Positions 26,783 through 36,322 of a stretch of DNA of 64,000 nucleotides are shown here, one piece after another. A program made the translations under genes and the position numbers. Under the pieces are notes generated by a model. The model made no database searches, was not told where the DNA came from, and was given only the letters and a program-made list of their open reading frames with translations. Position 1 is the stretch's first letter; each line of letters opens with the position of its first letter. Source of the DNA: CAINEC01 sp046073825 (GTDB taxonomy: Bacteria; Bacteroidota; Bacteroidia; AKYH767-A; OLB10); NCBI GenBank assembly GCA_046073825.1, contig JBJTMY010000063.1:48168-112167 (forward strand), in the 5' to 3' direction.

Positions 26783-27673
26783 CTAACCTATTTTATCAAT
26801 TACCATTGCAATTTGTACGACAGGAAGATAAAAAAATGACCCGTACATTAATTTTCTAGCCGCTTCAATTGAACACATTCTATACAGTTGAATTGCTTGA
26901 AACAAAAAGTACAAAGTTACCGCTAACATAACGACCATAGATATCCATCCAGATACACCAAATACCCAAGGCATAACCGCTACGGGGACTAAACTGATGG
27001 TATATAGGACGGTTTGCCAAGCAGAACCTTTATCTCGTTTTCCAGTGGGTAACAAATTAAACCCTGCCTTTTTATAATCATCGTCCATCACCCAGGCAAT
27101 AGCCCAAAAGTGAGGAAACTGCCATAAAAACTGTATTCCAAACAATAACCAAGCTGCTGAATTAAAATTACCTGTTGCCGCTACATAACCTAATAATGGA
27201 GGAATGGCACCTGGCACAGCTCCGATAAAAACTGCTATTGGTGATTTGCGTTTCATGGGTGTGTAAGCAATCGTATAAAGTACAATCGCAAAAACTCCCA
27301 ATATTGCACTTGCTAAATTCATAAAATAGCCCAATATTGCTACGCCAATGATTCCTGAAATGATACAAACAGTAATTGCTTCAGAAATACTCATTCGTAC
27401 ATCTGGTAAAGGCCTAGCTTTGGTACGATCCATCAGTATATCCAGCTCTCTTTCCATCACTTGATTAAATCCATTAGCAGAACCGGTTACTAAAAAGCCT
27501 CCTAAAACCAACCATCCCATTTTAACAAAATCAATGGCTCCGGGAGCTGTCATAAAAGCCATCGCAGCTGAAAATACGACTAACGTAGCCAGACGCATTT
27601 TTGTAAGCTGAGAATAATCGCGGATTTTATGTTTTAGTCCCAAAGTTTCAGAAGCAGGTAAGGTATTTTCCAT
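26783..27673 (-). CDS. ctaB: Protoheme IX farnesyltransferase (heme O synthase)
   Basis: The enzyme converts heme B to heme O, the precursor of heme A in the oxidase. The protein of 296 residues is a polytopic UbiA-type prenyltransferase. It has the family motif NQVMERELDILMDRTKARPLP region at about residue 70 and the second aspartate motif DDDYKKAGFNLLP. The ATG at 27673 is preferred to a TTG seven codons upstream. A TACATTTG promoter box ends 7 bases before the ATG. It leads the oxidase gene cluster; the catalytic subunits I and II are not in this window. Confidence 0.96.
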   Translation of the reverse strand: MENTLPASETLGLKHKIRDYSQLTKMRLATLVVFSAAMAFMTAPGAIDFVKMGWLVLGGFLVTGSANGFNQVMERELDILMDRTKARPLPDVRMSISEAITVCIISGIIGVAILGYFMNLASAILGVFAIVLYTIAYTPMKRKSPIAVFIGAVPGAIPPLLGYVAATGNFNSAAWLLFGIQFLWQFPHFWAIAWVMDDDYKKAGFNLLPTGKRDKGSAWQTVLYTISLVPVAVMPWVFGVSGWISMVVMLAVTLYFLFQAIQLYRMCSIEAARKLMYGSFFYLPVVQIAMVIDKIG

Positions 27674-27680
27674 GCAGCCG

Positions 27681-27688
27681 CAAATGTA
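27681..27688 (-). promoter_or_regulatory. Promoter -7 box for ctaB and the oxidase cluster
   Basis: TACATTTG on the minus strand ends 7 bases before the ctaB ATG and lies within the longer, TTG-initiated frame. Confidence 0.6.
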
Positions 27689-27740
27689 TATCAAACCAAG
27701 CTATTTACAAGAAAGAATGAAGCTAAATTACACTTCAATT

Positions 27741-28724
27741 TTATTGTACCATCAAATTACATCCTCTTAAATCAGCATGGTCAAATCTTCCTATAATTTC
27801 AAATTGATTTCCAGGATGAATTTTACCCAAATCTTGAGTGGCAATGAAGGAACAAGAATAGTAATTGGCCAAGTCAATAACATTTACTCCCCCAGTTACT
27901 CCATTGATCACAAATTGTTTAGGGTCATTCATTTCTCTCACAAGAATTTTCATCCAAGGTGGACATTTAAATAAACCTTCTCCTTTTGAGTAAGCCTGAG
28001 ATAGTAATTCCGTCATTCCATATTCGGAATGAATTTTCTTTACGCCAAACCCTTTCGCTAATACTTTGTGTAATTCTTCACGTACCATTTCTCTGCGACG
28101 TCCTTTCATTCCTCCGGTTTCCATGACAATTAGCTCAGGGAAATCGACCGAAAAATTTTCAGCCATATCCAACAAAGCGAAGGTTACTCCGAAGAGTATT
28201 GTTTTTTGGTTTTGCAATTTTAGTTGAGCTAATAATTCTTGCAATTCTTTGTACTGATTCAAATAAAATCCCGAATGCTGATTATTACTTTTATGGATGA
28301 GCTGGTTAACCATATACACTAAACTTGAACCACTGCGTTCGAGATAGGCAGGTAACAATCCAATGATACAATAATCCTCTACGGGTCCGTAAAAATCATG
28401 AAAAGCTTTCATAAAACTCTCTTGATAAAGCGCAAGATTAGCCACATGGTGTTGTGAAGTAATCATTCCCGTTGTACCACTACTTGTAAATGTTATTTCT
28501 GGTGCAACTTGATTGGCAAGAACCGACTGCGTTTTGAAAAGCGAAATGGGGAGAAAAGGAATTTGCGAATAATGTTGAACAGCTTCAATTTCAACTCCTA
28601 ATAATTCAACATAGCGTTTATACACTTCCACGTGTGTTGCTTGATACCTAAACACTGCCAAGGCACAATCATTCCATTCTTCTTCAGAAGAAATAGCAAA
28701 ACATTTTAGGGAATCATCATTCAT
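27741..28724 (-). CDS. LuxE/PaaK-like acyl-protein synthetase family protein
   Basis: The 327-residue protein resembles the acyl-adenylating LuxE family. The nucleotide-binding loop is in ITFTSSGTTGMITSQHHV and a later conserved block is GFGVKKIHSEYGMTELLSQAY. These enzymes activate carboxylic acids as acyl-AMP. Such stand-alone genes are frequent in Bacteroidota, but the substrate is not known. It has its own TAACTTTG promoter 8 bases before the ATG and is divergent from the Nfu gene. Confidence 0.85.
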   Translation of the reverse strand: MNDDSLKCFAISSEEEWNDCALAVFRYQATHVEVYKRYVELLGVEIEAVQHYSQIPFLPISLFKTQSVLANQVAPEITFTSSGTTGMITSQHHVANLALYQESFMKAFHDFYGPVEDYCIIGLLPAYLERSGSSLVYMVNQLIHKSNNQHSGFYLNQYKELQELLAQLKLQNQKTILFGVTFALLDMAENFSVDFPELIVMETGGMKGRRREMVREELHKVLAKGFGVKKIHSEYGMTELLSQAYSKGEGLFKCPPWMKILVREMNDPKQFVINGVTGGVNVIDLANYYSCSFIATQDLGKIHPGNQFEIIGRFDHADLRGCNLMVQ

Positions 28725-28732
28725 GGCGGTGA

Positions 28733-28740
28733 CAAAGTTA
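28733..28740 (-). promoter_or_regulatory. Promoter -7 box for the LuxE-like gene
   Basis: TAACTTTG on the minus strand ends 8 bases before the ATG at 28724. Confidence 0.6.
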
Positions 28741-28799
28741 CAACAAGAAATGTTTGCATTAAATTTACAAAGCCATGAACTAATAAGATGTGCGTTGCT

Positions 28800-28807
28800 T
28801 AACTTTG
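28800..28807 (+). promoter_or_regulatory. Promoter -7 box for the Nfu gene
   Basis: TAACTTTG lies about 20 bases before the ATG at 28827. It forms a divergent promoter pair with the LuxE-like gene. Confidence 0.6.
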
Positions 28808-28826
28808 CACTTTCAACATTAAAAAT

Positions 28827-29459
28827 ATGACCCCGATTACTATTTACGCTGAGCTAACACCAAACCCTAACAGTATGAAATTTGTTGCGAATGTAAATTT
28901 GCTGGAAGGCGGTGTGGTAGAGTACGATTCCAAAGAAGCCGCAGTAAATAGTCCGCTGGCTGCCTCTCTTTTTTCATTCAGTGGAATTACAAAAGTATTT
29001 ATCACTTCCAATTTTATTACGCTCACCAAAGATTCTGAAATTGACTGGTTTGATGTTACCAATATTATCAGAGAGTTTATCAGAGGATTTTTAATGTCAG
29101 GAGAATCATTATTTATTGGGTCGCCGTTTAATGAAAATCACGTTCCTGCGGCTACGAAAAAAAATGCTGAAGTAGCGAATGAAAAATCTAGCGTTGAGAA
29201 GGAAAAATTAAATATTCCTACATCACCTGAATTAGAAAAGAAGATTACTGAACTATTGGAAGAGTATGTAAAGCCAGCTGTTGAAGGTGATGGTGGCGCT
29301 ATCCATTTTAAATCGTTTGAAAATGGCACCGTAAGTGTTGTTTTAAAAGGCGCATGCAGTGGTTGTCCTTCGTCAACCATCACTTTGAAATCAGGAATAG
29401 AAAATTTATTAAAACGCATGCTACCAGAAGTGCAAGAAGTTGTTGCGGTTAGCGAATAA
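28827..29459 (+). CDS. NifU-like iron-sulfur cluster carrier (Nfu)
   Basis: Nfu proteins carry 4Fe-4S clusters to target enzymes. The 210-residue protein has the Nfu N-terminal domain (TPNPNSMKFVANVNLLEGG) at residues 10-90. After a charged linker, the NifU C-terminal domain has the CxxC cluster site in KGACSGCPSSTITLKSGIE near residue 180. It is a single gene with its own promoter, convergent with sucB, and a shared hairpin separates the two. Confidence 0.94.
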   Translation: MTPITIYAELTPNPNSMKFVANVNLLEGGVVEYDSKEAAVNSPLAASLFSFSGITKVFITSNFITLTKDSEIDWFDVTNIIREFIRGFLMSGESLFIGSPFNENHVPAATKKNAEVANEKSSVEKEKLNIPTSPELEKKITELLEEYVKPAVEGDGGAIHFKSFENGTVSVVLKGACSGCPSSTITLKSGIENLLKRMLPEVQEVVAVSE

Positions 29460-29462
29460 AAA

Positions 29463-29501
29463 AACCTCACAATGCTATCTTATCGATACAACTGTGAGGT
29501 T
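29463..29501. terminator. Hairpin between convergent Nfu gene and sucB
   Basis: A 9-bp stem (AACCTCACA with TGTGAGGTT) closes a 21-base loop. The T-run is weak on the plus strand and better on the minus strand, where AACCTCACA is read as TGTGAGGTTTTTT. Confidence 0.55.
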
Positions 29502-29522
29502 GGCTCTTATGTTCTAAGGATG

Positions 29523-30749
29523 TTAAACTCCTAATAGTACCTTCATCGGATCCGCACCACCTGTCATCAACTTAACAGGCTCTTCTATCATTTGTTTTAC
29601 TTTTACTAGGAACCCAACCGACTCCCGTCCGTCGATGATGCGATGGTCATACGATAAAGCCAAGTACATCATTGGACGAACTTCGATTTTCCCATTCACC
29701 ACAACAGCACGTTCAACAATATTATGCATACCCAAAATGGCACTTTGAGGAGGATTGATAATTGGAGTTGACATCATTGACCCAAATACACCACCGTTAG
29801 TAATCGTAAATGTTCCACCATTCATCTCATCCACTGTAATTTTTCCATCACGGGCTTTAGCTGCTAATCCTGCTATCGTCGCTTCTAGGTGAGCGAGGGT
29901 TAAGCCTTCGGCGTTACGAATAACTGGAACCATCAAACCTTTAGGAGCACTAACTGCAATACCAACATCACAATAGTTATGATAAACAATTTCATCACCA
30001 TCTATTTGAGCGTTAACAGCTGGAAATGCCTGCAGAGCTTCCGTAACGGCCTTTGTAAAAAAGCTCATAAAACCTAGACCAATACCATGTTTTTCTTTAA
30101 AAGCATCTTTATATTGTTTTCTCAAGTTCATCACCGCACTCATGTCCACTTCGTTAAAAGTGGTTAACATTGCTGTATTTCGTTTAACAGAAACAAGTCG
30201 CTCTGAAACCTTCTTACGCAACATGGTCATTTTTTCACGCTTCTGATCACGGGAAGTTTCATGTACTGGCATTGACAAACGAGGGGTTCCATTTTTAATG
30301 GCATTAACAACATCTCCCTTTGTAATTCTTCCATCTTTTCCTGATGAAGGAACTTGCGCGGGGCCAATATTATTTTCATCCATCATTTTTTTCGCAGCTA
30401 CACTTGGGTGACCACTTGCGTATGTTTCTTTTGAAGAAGCGCTTGCATCTACAACTGGCTCAACTGCTTTTGTCGGCTCCGCTTTCTTGGTTTCTTTTTT
30501 AGCTGGGGCCTTAGCGGTTGTATCGATTGAAGCTACCACTGAACCTACCGCAATTGTTTCTCCTTCCTTTGCTAAAGTTTTTAAAACACCATCAGCTTCG
30601 GCTACTAACGTTAACGTTGCCTTATCAGAATCAATTTCTGCTATCTCTTCATCCTTTTCTACATAATCGCCATCGTTTTTTATCCAACGAGCAATTTGTA
30701 CTTCACTGATTGATTCCCCTGGGGATGGAACTTTTATTTCTACAGCCAT
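29523..30749 (-). CDS. sucB: 2-oxoglutarate dehydrogenase E2 (dihydrolipoyl succinyltransferase)
   Basis: The E2 core transfers succinyl groups to CoA in the TCA cycle. The 408-residue protein has one lipoyl domain with the lipoylated lysine in EIDSDKATLTL near residue 43. An Ala/Lys/Pro linker follows. The peripheral subunit-binding domain is HPSVAAKKMMDENNIG near residue 115. The catalytic domain has the active-site block YDHRIIDGRESVGFL. It follows sucA by 37 bases in the same operon. The E3 subunit is not in the window. Confidence 0.97.
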   Translation of the reverse strand: MAVEIKVPSPGESISEVQIARWIKNDGDYVEKDEEIAEIDSDKATLTLVAEADGVLKTLAKEGETIAVGSVVASIDTTAKAPAKKETKKAEPTKAVEPVVDASASSKETYASGHPSVAAKKMMDENNIGPAQVPSSGKDGRITKGDVVNAIKNGTPRLSMPVHETSRDQKREKMTMLRKKVSERLVSVKRNTAMLTTFNEVDMSAVMNLRKQYKDAFKEKHGIGLGFMSFFTKAVTEALQAFPAVNAQIDGDEIVYHNYCDVGIAVSAPKGLMVPVIRNAEGLTLAHLEATIAGLAAKARDGKITVDEMNGGTFTITNGGVFGSMMSTPIINPPQSAILGMHNIVERAVVVNGKIEVRPMMYLALSYDHRIIDGRESVGFLVKVKQMIEEPVKLMTGGADPMKVLLGV

Positions 30750-30786
30750 ATTCTTATTTTTAGAGAAGATACTCTTCTTAATTATT

Positions 30787-33525
30787 TTAGTTTAATACTG
30801 GAATTTCAGATTTAGCAAATGCTTTTTCTATTAAAGCATGTTGTTCTTTATCATGTTGCTTATGCGACCCTGTTGCTGGGCTTGCGCTTGCTTCACGTGC
30901 AATCAACTTCAAACTAACGTTTGTCCACGTACGTAAAAGATACGACCATGCGCCCATGTTTTCTGGCTCTTCTTGCAACCAAACGATTTCATTTGCATTT
31001 TTATATTTTGCCACAACTGCTTCCAATTGTTTTTGTGGGAATGGATAAAGTTGTTCTACACGTACCAAGGCCACTTCACTTTCCTTATCTGCTTGCTGAC
31101 GTTCGAGCAAATCATAATATACTTTTCCTGAACAGAACACCACACGTTTTATAGATTTTGCATTAGCTGTTGTATCATCTATTACCTCTTGAAATCCACC
31201 TTTCGTCAAATCTGCGATAGTAGAAACACATTTTGGATGACGAAGTAAACTTTTCGGTGTAAAGACCACCAAAGGTTTTCTGAACTCACGATGCATTTGA
31301 CGACGCAACAAATGGAAGAAGTTTGCTGGAGTTGTACAATTTGCAATTTGCATATTATGTTCTGCGCATAACTGTAAGAACCGCTCTAAACGAGCACTGC
31401 TATGTTCTGCACCTTGTCCTTCATATCCGTGCGGCAACAACATCACCAATCCGTTCATGCGGCGCCATTTATCTTCGGCACTACTTAAATACTGATCGAT
31501 GATAATTTGAGCTCCATTGCCAAAATCACCAAACTGTGCTTCCCATATTACCAATGAATCTGGTGAAGCGAAGGAATAACCATATTCGAATCCGAGTACG
31601 CCATACTCACTCAACAATGAGTTATAAATATAAAATGGTGCTTGTTTATCTGAAAGATGACTTAACGGAACATATTGTTCTTCGGAATCTTCTAATCGTA
31701 TAACGGCATGCCTATGTGAAAACGTACCACGTTCTACATCCTGGCCACTCACACGAACAGGATATCCTTCATTCATCAAAGTGGCATAGGCTAGTAATTC
31801 TCCCATTGCCCAATCTAAGCGACCTGGTTCTTTTATCATTTGCTTTCGATCATCGAACAAGCGAACAATTTTATTGAAGAACTTTTTATCAGATGGTAAA
31901 GAGGTAATTTTATCTGCAAGTGAAAGAACTGTTTTTTTATCTACAGCTGTTACTGGCGACTGATCAAAATCGGCAGGAGTACTCAAGCGAAATTCTGACC
32001 AACGACCTTCCATGAAAGGAGTCACCTTAGTTTTTTCACGAAGCTTGGAGTTATCGAGGTTGCTTTGCAAAAGATCTTTGAATGACTTTTCCATTTCCTT
32101 TGCAAGATTTGCTTCTACTAAACCTTCTGACAATAATTTCTGATTATAAATTTCACGAGGGTTTAAATGCTTCGCGATTTCTTTATACAAAAGAGGCTGG
32201 GTGAATCTAGGTTCATCTCCTTCATTATGTCCGTATTTACGGTAGCATAAAATATCGATAAACACATCCTGATGGAAGGTCTGACGATATTCCATTGCAA
32301 GACGAATTGTATATATCAGCGCCTCTACATCATCTCCATTCACATGGAACACTGGCGATAATGTTACTTTGCCGATATCTGTGCAGTAGGTACTTGAACG
32401 GGCATCTGTATAGTTCGTGGTAAATCCAACCTGGTTATTGATAACCAGATGAATGGTACCTCCTGTTGAATAACCTTTCAACAGAGACATTTGAATAACT
32501 TCATAAACAATACCTTGCGCTGCTATCGCTGCATCTCCATGAATTAGGATAGGTGCGATACTGTTCACAGTGTACTCTTTTGTTTCGTCAAGTTTTGCAC
32601 GCACAATCCCTTCAACAATAGGATCTACTGTTTCGAGATGAGAGGGATTCGGAGTTAAGCTTAAATGCACTTTCTTTTTGTGCATTGTTTCTACATCAGT
32701 TGAAAAACCAAGATGATATTTCACATCGCCATTAAAAGCATTCTCATCAAATTCTTTTCCTTCAAACTCTGAAAAAATATCCTCATAACTCTTTCCCAAA
32801 ATATTCGCTAACACATTTAAGCGACCGCGATGAGCCATACCAATAACAAATTCTTTAATTCCTAGCTCGGCGCCTGCATCAATTACAGCATCTAGTGCGG
32901 GAATTGTAGATTCAGCACCTTCAAGTGAGAATCGCTTTTGACCAGTAAATTTAGTATGAAGGAAATTTTCGAAAGCCACCGCTTCATTCAATTTGTGAAG
33001 GATGCGTTTTTTTTCTTCAATAGAAAAAAGCTGACGATTTTTAGTTGCTTCCATTCTTGATTGAAGCCAATTAATTACTTCCGGATTACGAATGTATTTA
33101 TATTCAGCACCCACACTTTGACAATACGTTTCATCGAGATGAGCGATTATATCTTTCAGTTTTGCAGGTCCAATTCCTAACTCTTGTCCTGCTGAAAAAA
33201 CAGTTTCTAAATCGGCAGAAGCCAATCCGAAATTTTCAAGAGCTAAAGTAGGTTGGTATTTTCTGCGTTCACGAACCGGATTTGTTTTAGTGAAAAGATG
33301 TCCGCGGGAACGATAACCATTAATCAGGTTGATCACTTTAAACTCCTTATCTACTTTTTCAGGAATTACGTCTGACTCCTCTCCGAAGCGGGCACGGGCA
33401 AAATCGAACCCTAGAAAAAATTGTTTCCAGCTAGCATCTACGCTTTCTGGATTGCCTAAATACTGACGATACATTTCTTCTATTAATTCAGGAGAAATAT
33501 TTCCGATAATACTATGTTGACTCAT
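30787..33525 (-). CDS. sucA: 2-oxoglutarate dehydrogenase E1
   Basis: E1 is the thiamine-diphosphate decarboxylase of the complex. The 912-residue protein has the N-terminal segment EEMYRQYLGNPESVDASW, the conserved GMAHRGRLNVLANIL and GDVKYHLGFS, and the ThDP/metal-binding region HGDAAIAAQGIVYE to INNQVGFTT. The C-terminal transketolase-like block is LPHGYEGQGAEHSSARLERF. The length is normal. A TATCTTTG promoter box lies 28 bases before the ATG, and sucB follows. Confidence 0.98.
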   Translation of the reverse strand: MSQHSIIGNISPELIEEMYRQYLGNPESVDASWKQFFLGFDFARARFGEESDVIPEKVDKEFKVINLINGYRSRGHLFTKTNPVRERRKYQPTLALENFGLASADLETVFSAGQELGIGPAKLKDIIAHLDETYCQSVGAEYKYIRNPEVINWLQSRMEATKNRQLFSIEEKKRILHKLNEAVAFENFLHTKFTGQKRFSLEGAESTIPALDAVIDAGAELGIKEFVIGMAHRGRLNVLANILGKSYEDIFSEFEGKEFDENAFNGDVKYHLGFSTDVETMHKKKVHLSLTPNPSHLETVDPIVEGIVRAKLDETKEYTVNSIAPILIHGDAAIAAQGIVYEVIQMSLLKGYSTGGTIHLVINNQVGFTTNYTDARSSTYCTDIGKVTLSPVFHVNGDDVEALIYTIRLAMEYRQTFHQDVFIDILCYRKYGHNEGDEPRFTQPLLYKEIAKHLNPREIYNQKLLSEGLVEANLAKEMEKSFKDLLQSNLDNSKLREKTKVTPFMEGRWSEFRLSTPADFDQSPVTAVDKKTVLSLADKITSLPSDKKFFNKIVRLFDDRKQMIKEPGRLDWAMGELLAYATLMNEGYPVRVSGQDVERGTFSHRHAVIRLEDSEEQYVPLSHLSDKQAPFYIYNSLLSEYGVLGFEYGYSFASPDSLVIWEAQFGDFGNGAQIIIDQYLSSAEDKWRRMNGLVMLLPHGYEGQGAEHSSARLERFLQLCAEHNMQIANCTTPANFFHLLRRQMHREFRKPLVVFTPKSLLRHPKCVSTIADLTKGGFQEVIDDTTANAKSIKRVVFCSGKVYYDLLERQQADKESEVALVRVEQLYPFPQKQLEAVVAKYKNANEIVWLQEEPENMGAWSYLLRTWTNVSLKLIAREASASPATGSHKQHDKEQHALIEKAFAKSEIPVLN

Positions 33526-33553
33526 TTTGATTAAACGCCTGATTGTGCAAGTG

Positions 33554-33561
33554 CAAAGATA
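33554..33561 (-). promoter_or_regulatory. Promoter -7 box for sucA-sucB
   Basis: TATCTTTG on the minus strand, 28 bases from the sucA ATG. Confidence 0.6.
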
Positions 33562-33617
33562 AAATTTAACCTCTTACCATCATCGAAAAATCAGAAGGAA
33601 TTACTGCGGGTTGCAGA

Positions 33618-34964
33618 TTAAGGGAACAGCCCTCCGGAATAATCGACTGTATTAACTAAAGGCAGGTTACTTTTATACTTCGAATTAATCGATTTGATAC
33701 ACTCATTAGCAACCATTGCGTAGCCTCGAGGGGTTAGATGATAGCCGTCTAATGAAACAGCTCCTCCATAAAACATAGCAGAAGTAGCAGAGGTACCACT
33801 GAAAGAATAACCACTTTTTAAATTCGACATAAAGCGATTAAAATCGAAGAATGCAAACCCCTTTGCATTGGCTGCAGTTCGCAAATCAGAATTAAAAATT
33901 GCTATGCGATTAGAGATTTTACTCACTTCATTGCTATCTAAAATATAGTTGGCAGGAATAGGTTTTTGAGGAGTGCCCCAACCGCCGCAATTAATCGAAT
34001 CCGAAGTGATACAATTTAACACATATTCACCCTTTCGAATTTGACGTATTACTCCACCAGTAGGTTCTGCAATAACAAGCGCATTATTACCAGCTGAAAA
34101 ATGAAATCCAGGAGGAGAAATCATATTTAAATCGTTAGCTTGCTGTGCAGATAATTTCAAATCGTCATACGATACAGCATTGAAATAAGGGATATCGGCA
34201 AGGTCTGGAATATTAACCACAATTCCTTTTTGTCCTGCACCTGTTAATCCATTAAAAATATAATTTATTGCATTCGCAAATGTATCTACAGGAGTGATAT
34301 CATAGGTATTCAAACCACCAACCTCTCCTGCTCCACCAGAAAACGCATAGTTATATACGTCAGATGCGCCAATCCAAACCATTACAAAGGTAGGATTCAC
34401 ATATTGCACATCTCCTAATACAGTAGAAGACAAACCAGCAATTCCTGTATCAGATGCCATTCGGTGATAAAAGAGATTACCAGCGGGATATGATTTACCA
34501 GCAAACTGACTATACGCTTGAAATGATTTTAAGCCTGGAATACAGTAATTATTATAATGTTTAGCGCCTAACCAATTTTGCGTGGCAGGATAAAAAGTAT
34601 TTTTAAGAATCTGATAGGATAATTTATTTTGACAATTAATGTAACTCGATAAAGAAAACACACCAGAAAAAGCATTTGAAATATAATCATATCCAGCACC
34701 ATTACCTGCGGGCATTAAAGCTTGATTAAATTCTCCACCCTCTGCCAATTGAAATTTCTCGGCCAACAATAGAGGAACTGCAGCAGTTTGATTAATACGC
34801 GTAAGTGCGCCATCGGAAAACCCTGAACCAAAATCATCACCAATAGCCACAAAGCGAGTAAACACAGCTTGTCCACCGGTATAACGAGGTTCATCTAAAT
34901 TAGGCTTACAAGAAACGAAAGCCGTAAAAAGTAAAAATAATATTAGCTTAAAATTAAAATTCAT
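33618..34964 (-). CDS. SGNH/GDSL-hydrolase-like lipoprotein with altered catalytic motifs
   Basis: The 448-residue lipoprotein has a lipobox ending at C19 (FVSC). The fold blocks of SGNH hydrolases are recognisable. Block I reads FVAIGDDFGSGFSDGAL, with Asp44 where the nucleophile serine is expected. Block III reads WIGASDVYNYA, with Ser201 where asparagine is expected. Block V keeps SLDGYHLTPRGYAM with the Asp and His. It overlaps the FadL gene upstream by 11 bases; this pairing is common in Bacteroidota and suggests a joint role in uptake or hydrolysis of lipids. Loss of the nucleophile suggests a binding protein or an unusual mechanism; this is inference. Confidence 0.82.
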   Translation of the reverse strand: MNFNFKLILFLLFTAFVSCKPNLDEPRYTGGQAVFTRFVAIGDDFGSGFSDGALTRINQTAAVPLLLAEKFQLAEGGEFNQALMPAGNGAGYDYISNAFSGVFSLSSYINCQNKLSYQILKNTFYPATQNWLGAKHYNNYCIPGLKSFQAYSQFAGKSYPAGNLFYHRMASDTGIAGLSSTVLGDVQYVNPTFVMVWIGASDVYNYAFSGGAGEVGGLNTYDITPVDTFANAINYIFNGLTGAGQKGIVVNIPDLADIPYFNAVSYDDLKLSAQQANDLNMISPPGFHFSAGNNALVIAEPTGGVIRQIRKGEYVLNCITSDSINCGGWGTPQKPIPANYILDSNEVSKISNRIAIFNSDLRTAANAKGFAFFDFNRFMSNLKSGYSFSGTSATSAMFYGGAVSLDGYHLTPRGYAMVANECIKSINSKYKSNLPLVNTVDYSGGLFP

Positions 34965-36171
34965 AGTTCAATCCAATTCCACCAATAAGCGCATTCGACT
35001 TATAAGTACCGTTAAAATTATTTACATTCTTTGTCTCTTTTCGTTCTTTTATATTGGTAAATCCAATGAATGCATCGAAAGAAAACTGTTTATTCAACTG
35101 ATAAGAAGTACCCGTGGTATAGGAAATCCTATTGTAATCTGGGAAAGCTGGATTTACATAGGTATCTAAAACTGGAGATAAATCAAAAGCAAACCCTCCT
35201 CGAAAAACAACTTTTTTAGAGTATAAATAGCGAGCGCCAAAGCGAATAGCATAGGAGCTGCTTACATCTTGCTTTACGTTAAAATCACACTGCTGAAAAT
35301 TTTCTACTTTAATTTTTAAAGAATCGATATTTGTCCAGTTATAAATATTTACGTCCATTGTTATCAACCAATTTTCATCGAGCTCATAGCCTGCTCCTAA
35401 TGAAATAACTGCGGGCAGTTTAACTGTAGAAGTACAATTAGAAGAAGATGCAGGCAACACTCCATTACTGACTAATGATACTGGAACATTTTTTAAAGTG
35501 GCGTCGCCTTTTGCTTTATAGGTCAATCCTGTTCGAGCAGATAAGCCAAGATGCCACTTCTGGTAATTATAATTTACGCCAAGGTTTAAGCCCATTGCTA
35601 TTGCATTTAAATTATAATCAACCATTACATCACCTGCTGCACTTTCATAGTTGAGGGATTTGGATGTTTTTTGATTATACCGAGTTACCATCAATCCACC
35701 ACCTACAGAGAACTTATCATTCACACGATAAGAAATAGTTGGCTGAATATTCAGAACATTGGATTGATTGGCTGTACAAATATATTTACCTGCCCAATTT
35801 TCGTCCCATGCAATTTTGTTTTGAAACGGATTATTTACTGCCAAACCTAAGTCGACCTTATCAGTAAATTTATAAACTCCATAAAGACTTATTGGAAGCA
35901 AATTCGATTTTAATGAATTGTATTTATCTCCCGTATTCATTAAAAAAACCGAATTCGGTGACGAAAAGTTTATAGCCGCATTGATGTAATTTTTCTTTAA
36001 GAAAGTCATTGTTGCTGGATTATTAAATGCAGCGCTACCATCCATTCCCAAGGAAGTAATACTACCTCCCATACCAGCAGATTTTATTCCCAAGAAGGGG
36101 TTGTCAGATATACCAGCATGAACGATGGCAGGAAATAGAACAAATAAAATGATTCGGCTGAGTTGACGCAT
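34954..36171 (-). CDS. FadL/OMPP1/TodX family outer-membrane transporter
   Basis: FadL-type barrels carry long-chain fatty acids and other hydrophobic compounds across the outer membrane. The 405-residue protein has a signal peptide (MRQLSRIILFVLFPAIVHA). The family's N-terminal hatch segment follows (SAGMGGSITSLGMDGSAAFNNPATMTF), and then many amphipathic strands ending in IGGIGLNYEF. The ATG at 36171 is preferred because a TAAATTTG box overlaps the longer TTG-initiated frame. The end overlaps the SGNH lipoprotein start by 11 bases, so the two are translationally linked. Confidence 0.92.
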   Translation of the reverse strand: MRQLSRIILFVLFPAIVHAGISDNPFLGIKSAGMGGSITSLGMDGSAAFNNPATMTFLKKNYINAAINFSSPNSVFLMNTGDKYNSLKSNLLPISLYGVYKFTDKVDLGLAVNNPFQNKIAWDENWAGKYICTANQSNVLNIQPTISYRVNDKFSVGGGLMVTRYNQKTSKSLNYESAAGDVMVDYNLNAIAMGLNLGVNYNYQKWHLGLSARTGLTYKAKGDATLKNVPVSLVSNGVLPASSSNCTSTVKLPAVISLGAGYELDENWLITMDVNIYNWTNIDSLKIKVENFQQCDFNVKQDVSSSYAIRFGARYLYSKKVVFRGGFAFDLSPVLDTYVNPAFPDYNRISYTTGTSYQLNKQFSFDAFIGFTNIKERKETKNVNNFNGTYKSNALIGGIGLNYEF

Positions 36172-36189
36172 AAAGGGTAATAGGAGAAA

Positions 36190-36197
36190 CAAATTTA
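36190..36197 (-). promoter_or_regulatory. Promoter -7 box for the FadL-SGNH operon
   Basis: TAAATTTG on the minus strand, 18 bases from the chosen ATG. Confidence 0.6.
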
Positions 36198-36310
36198 TAC
36201 TTCAATCAAGTTAGTTTAGCAGTGTTGAGACGTAGTTATTAACACTTTTATGTGTTTTTTTGATTTGACATTTAAATCGATTTCACTTCGGAAGTTATGT
36301 TAGTACGCAT

Positions 36311-36318
36311 TACATTTG
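36311..36318 (+). promoter_or_regulatory. Promoter -7 box for lhgO
   Basis: TACATTTG ends 4 bases before the ATG at 36323. The mRNA is likely leaderless or nearly so. Confidence 0.6.
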
Positions 36319-36322
36319 TTGC

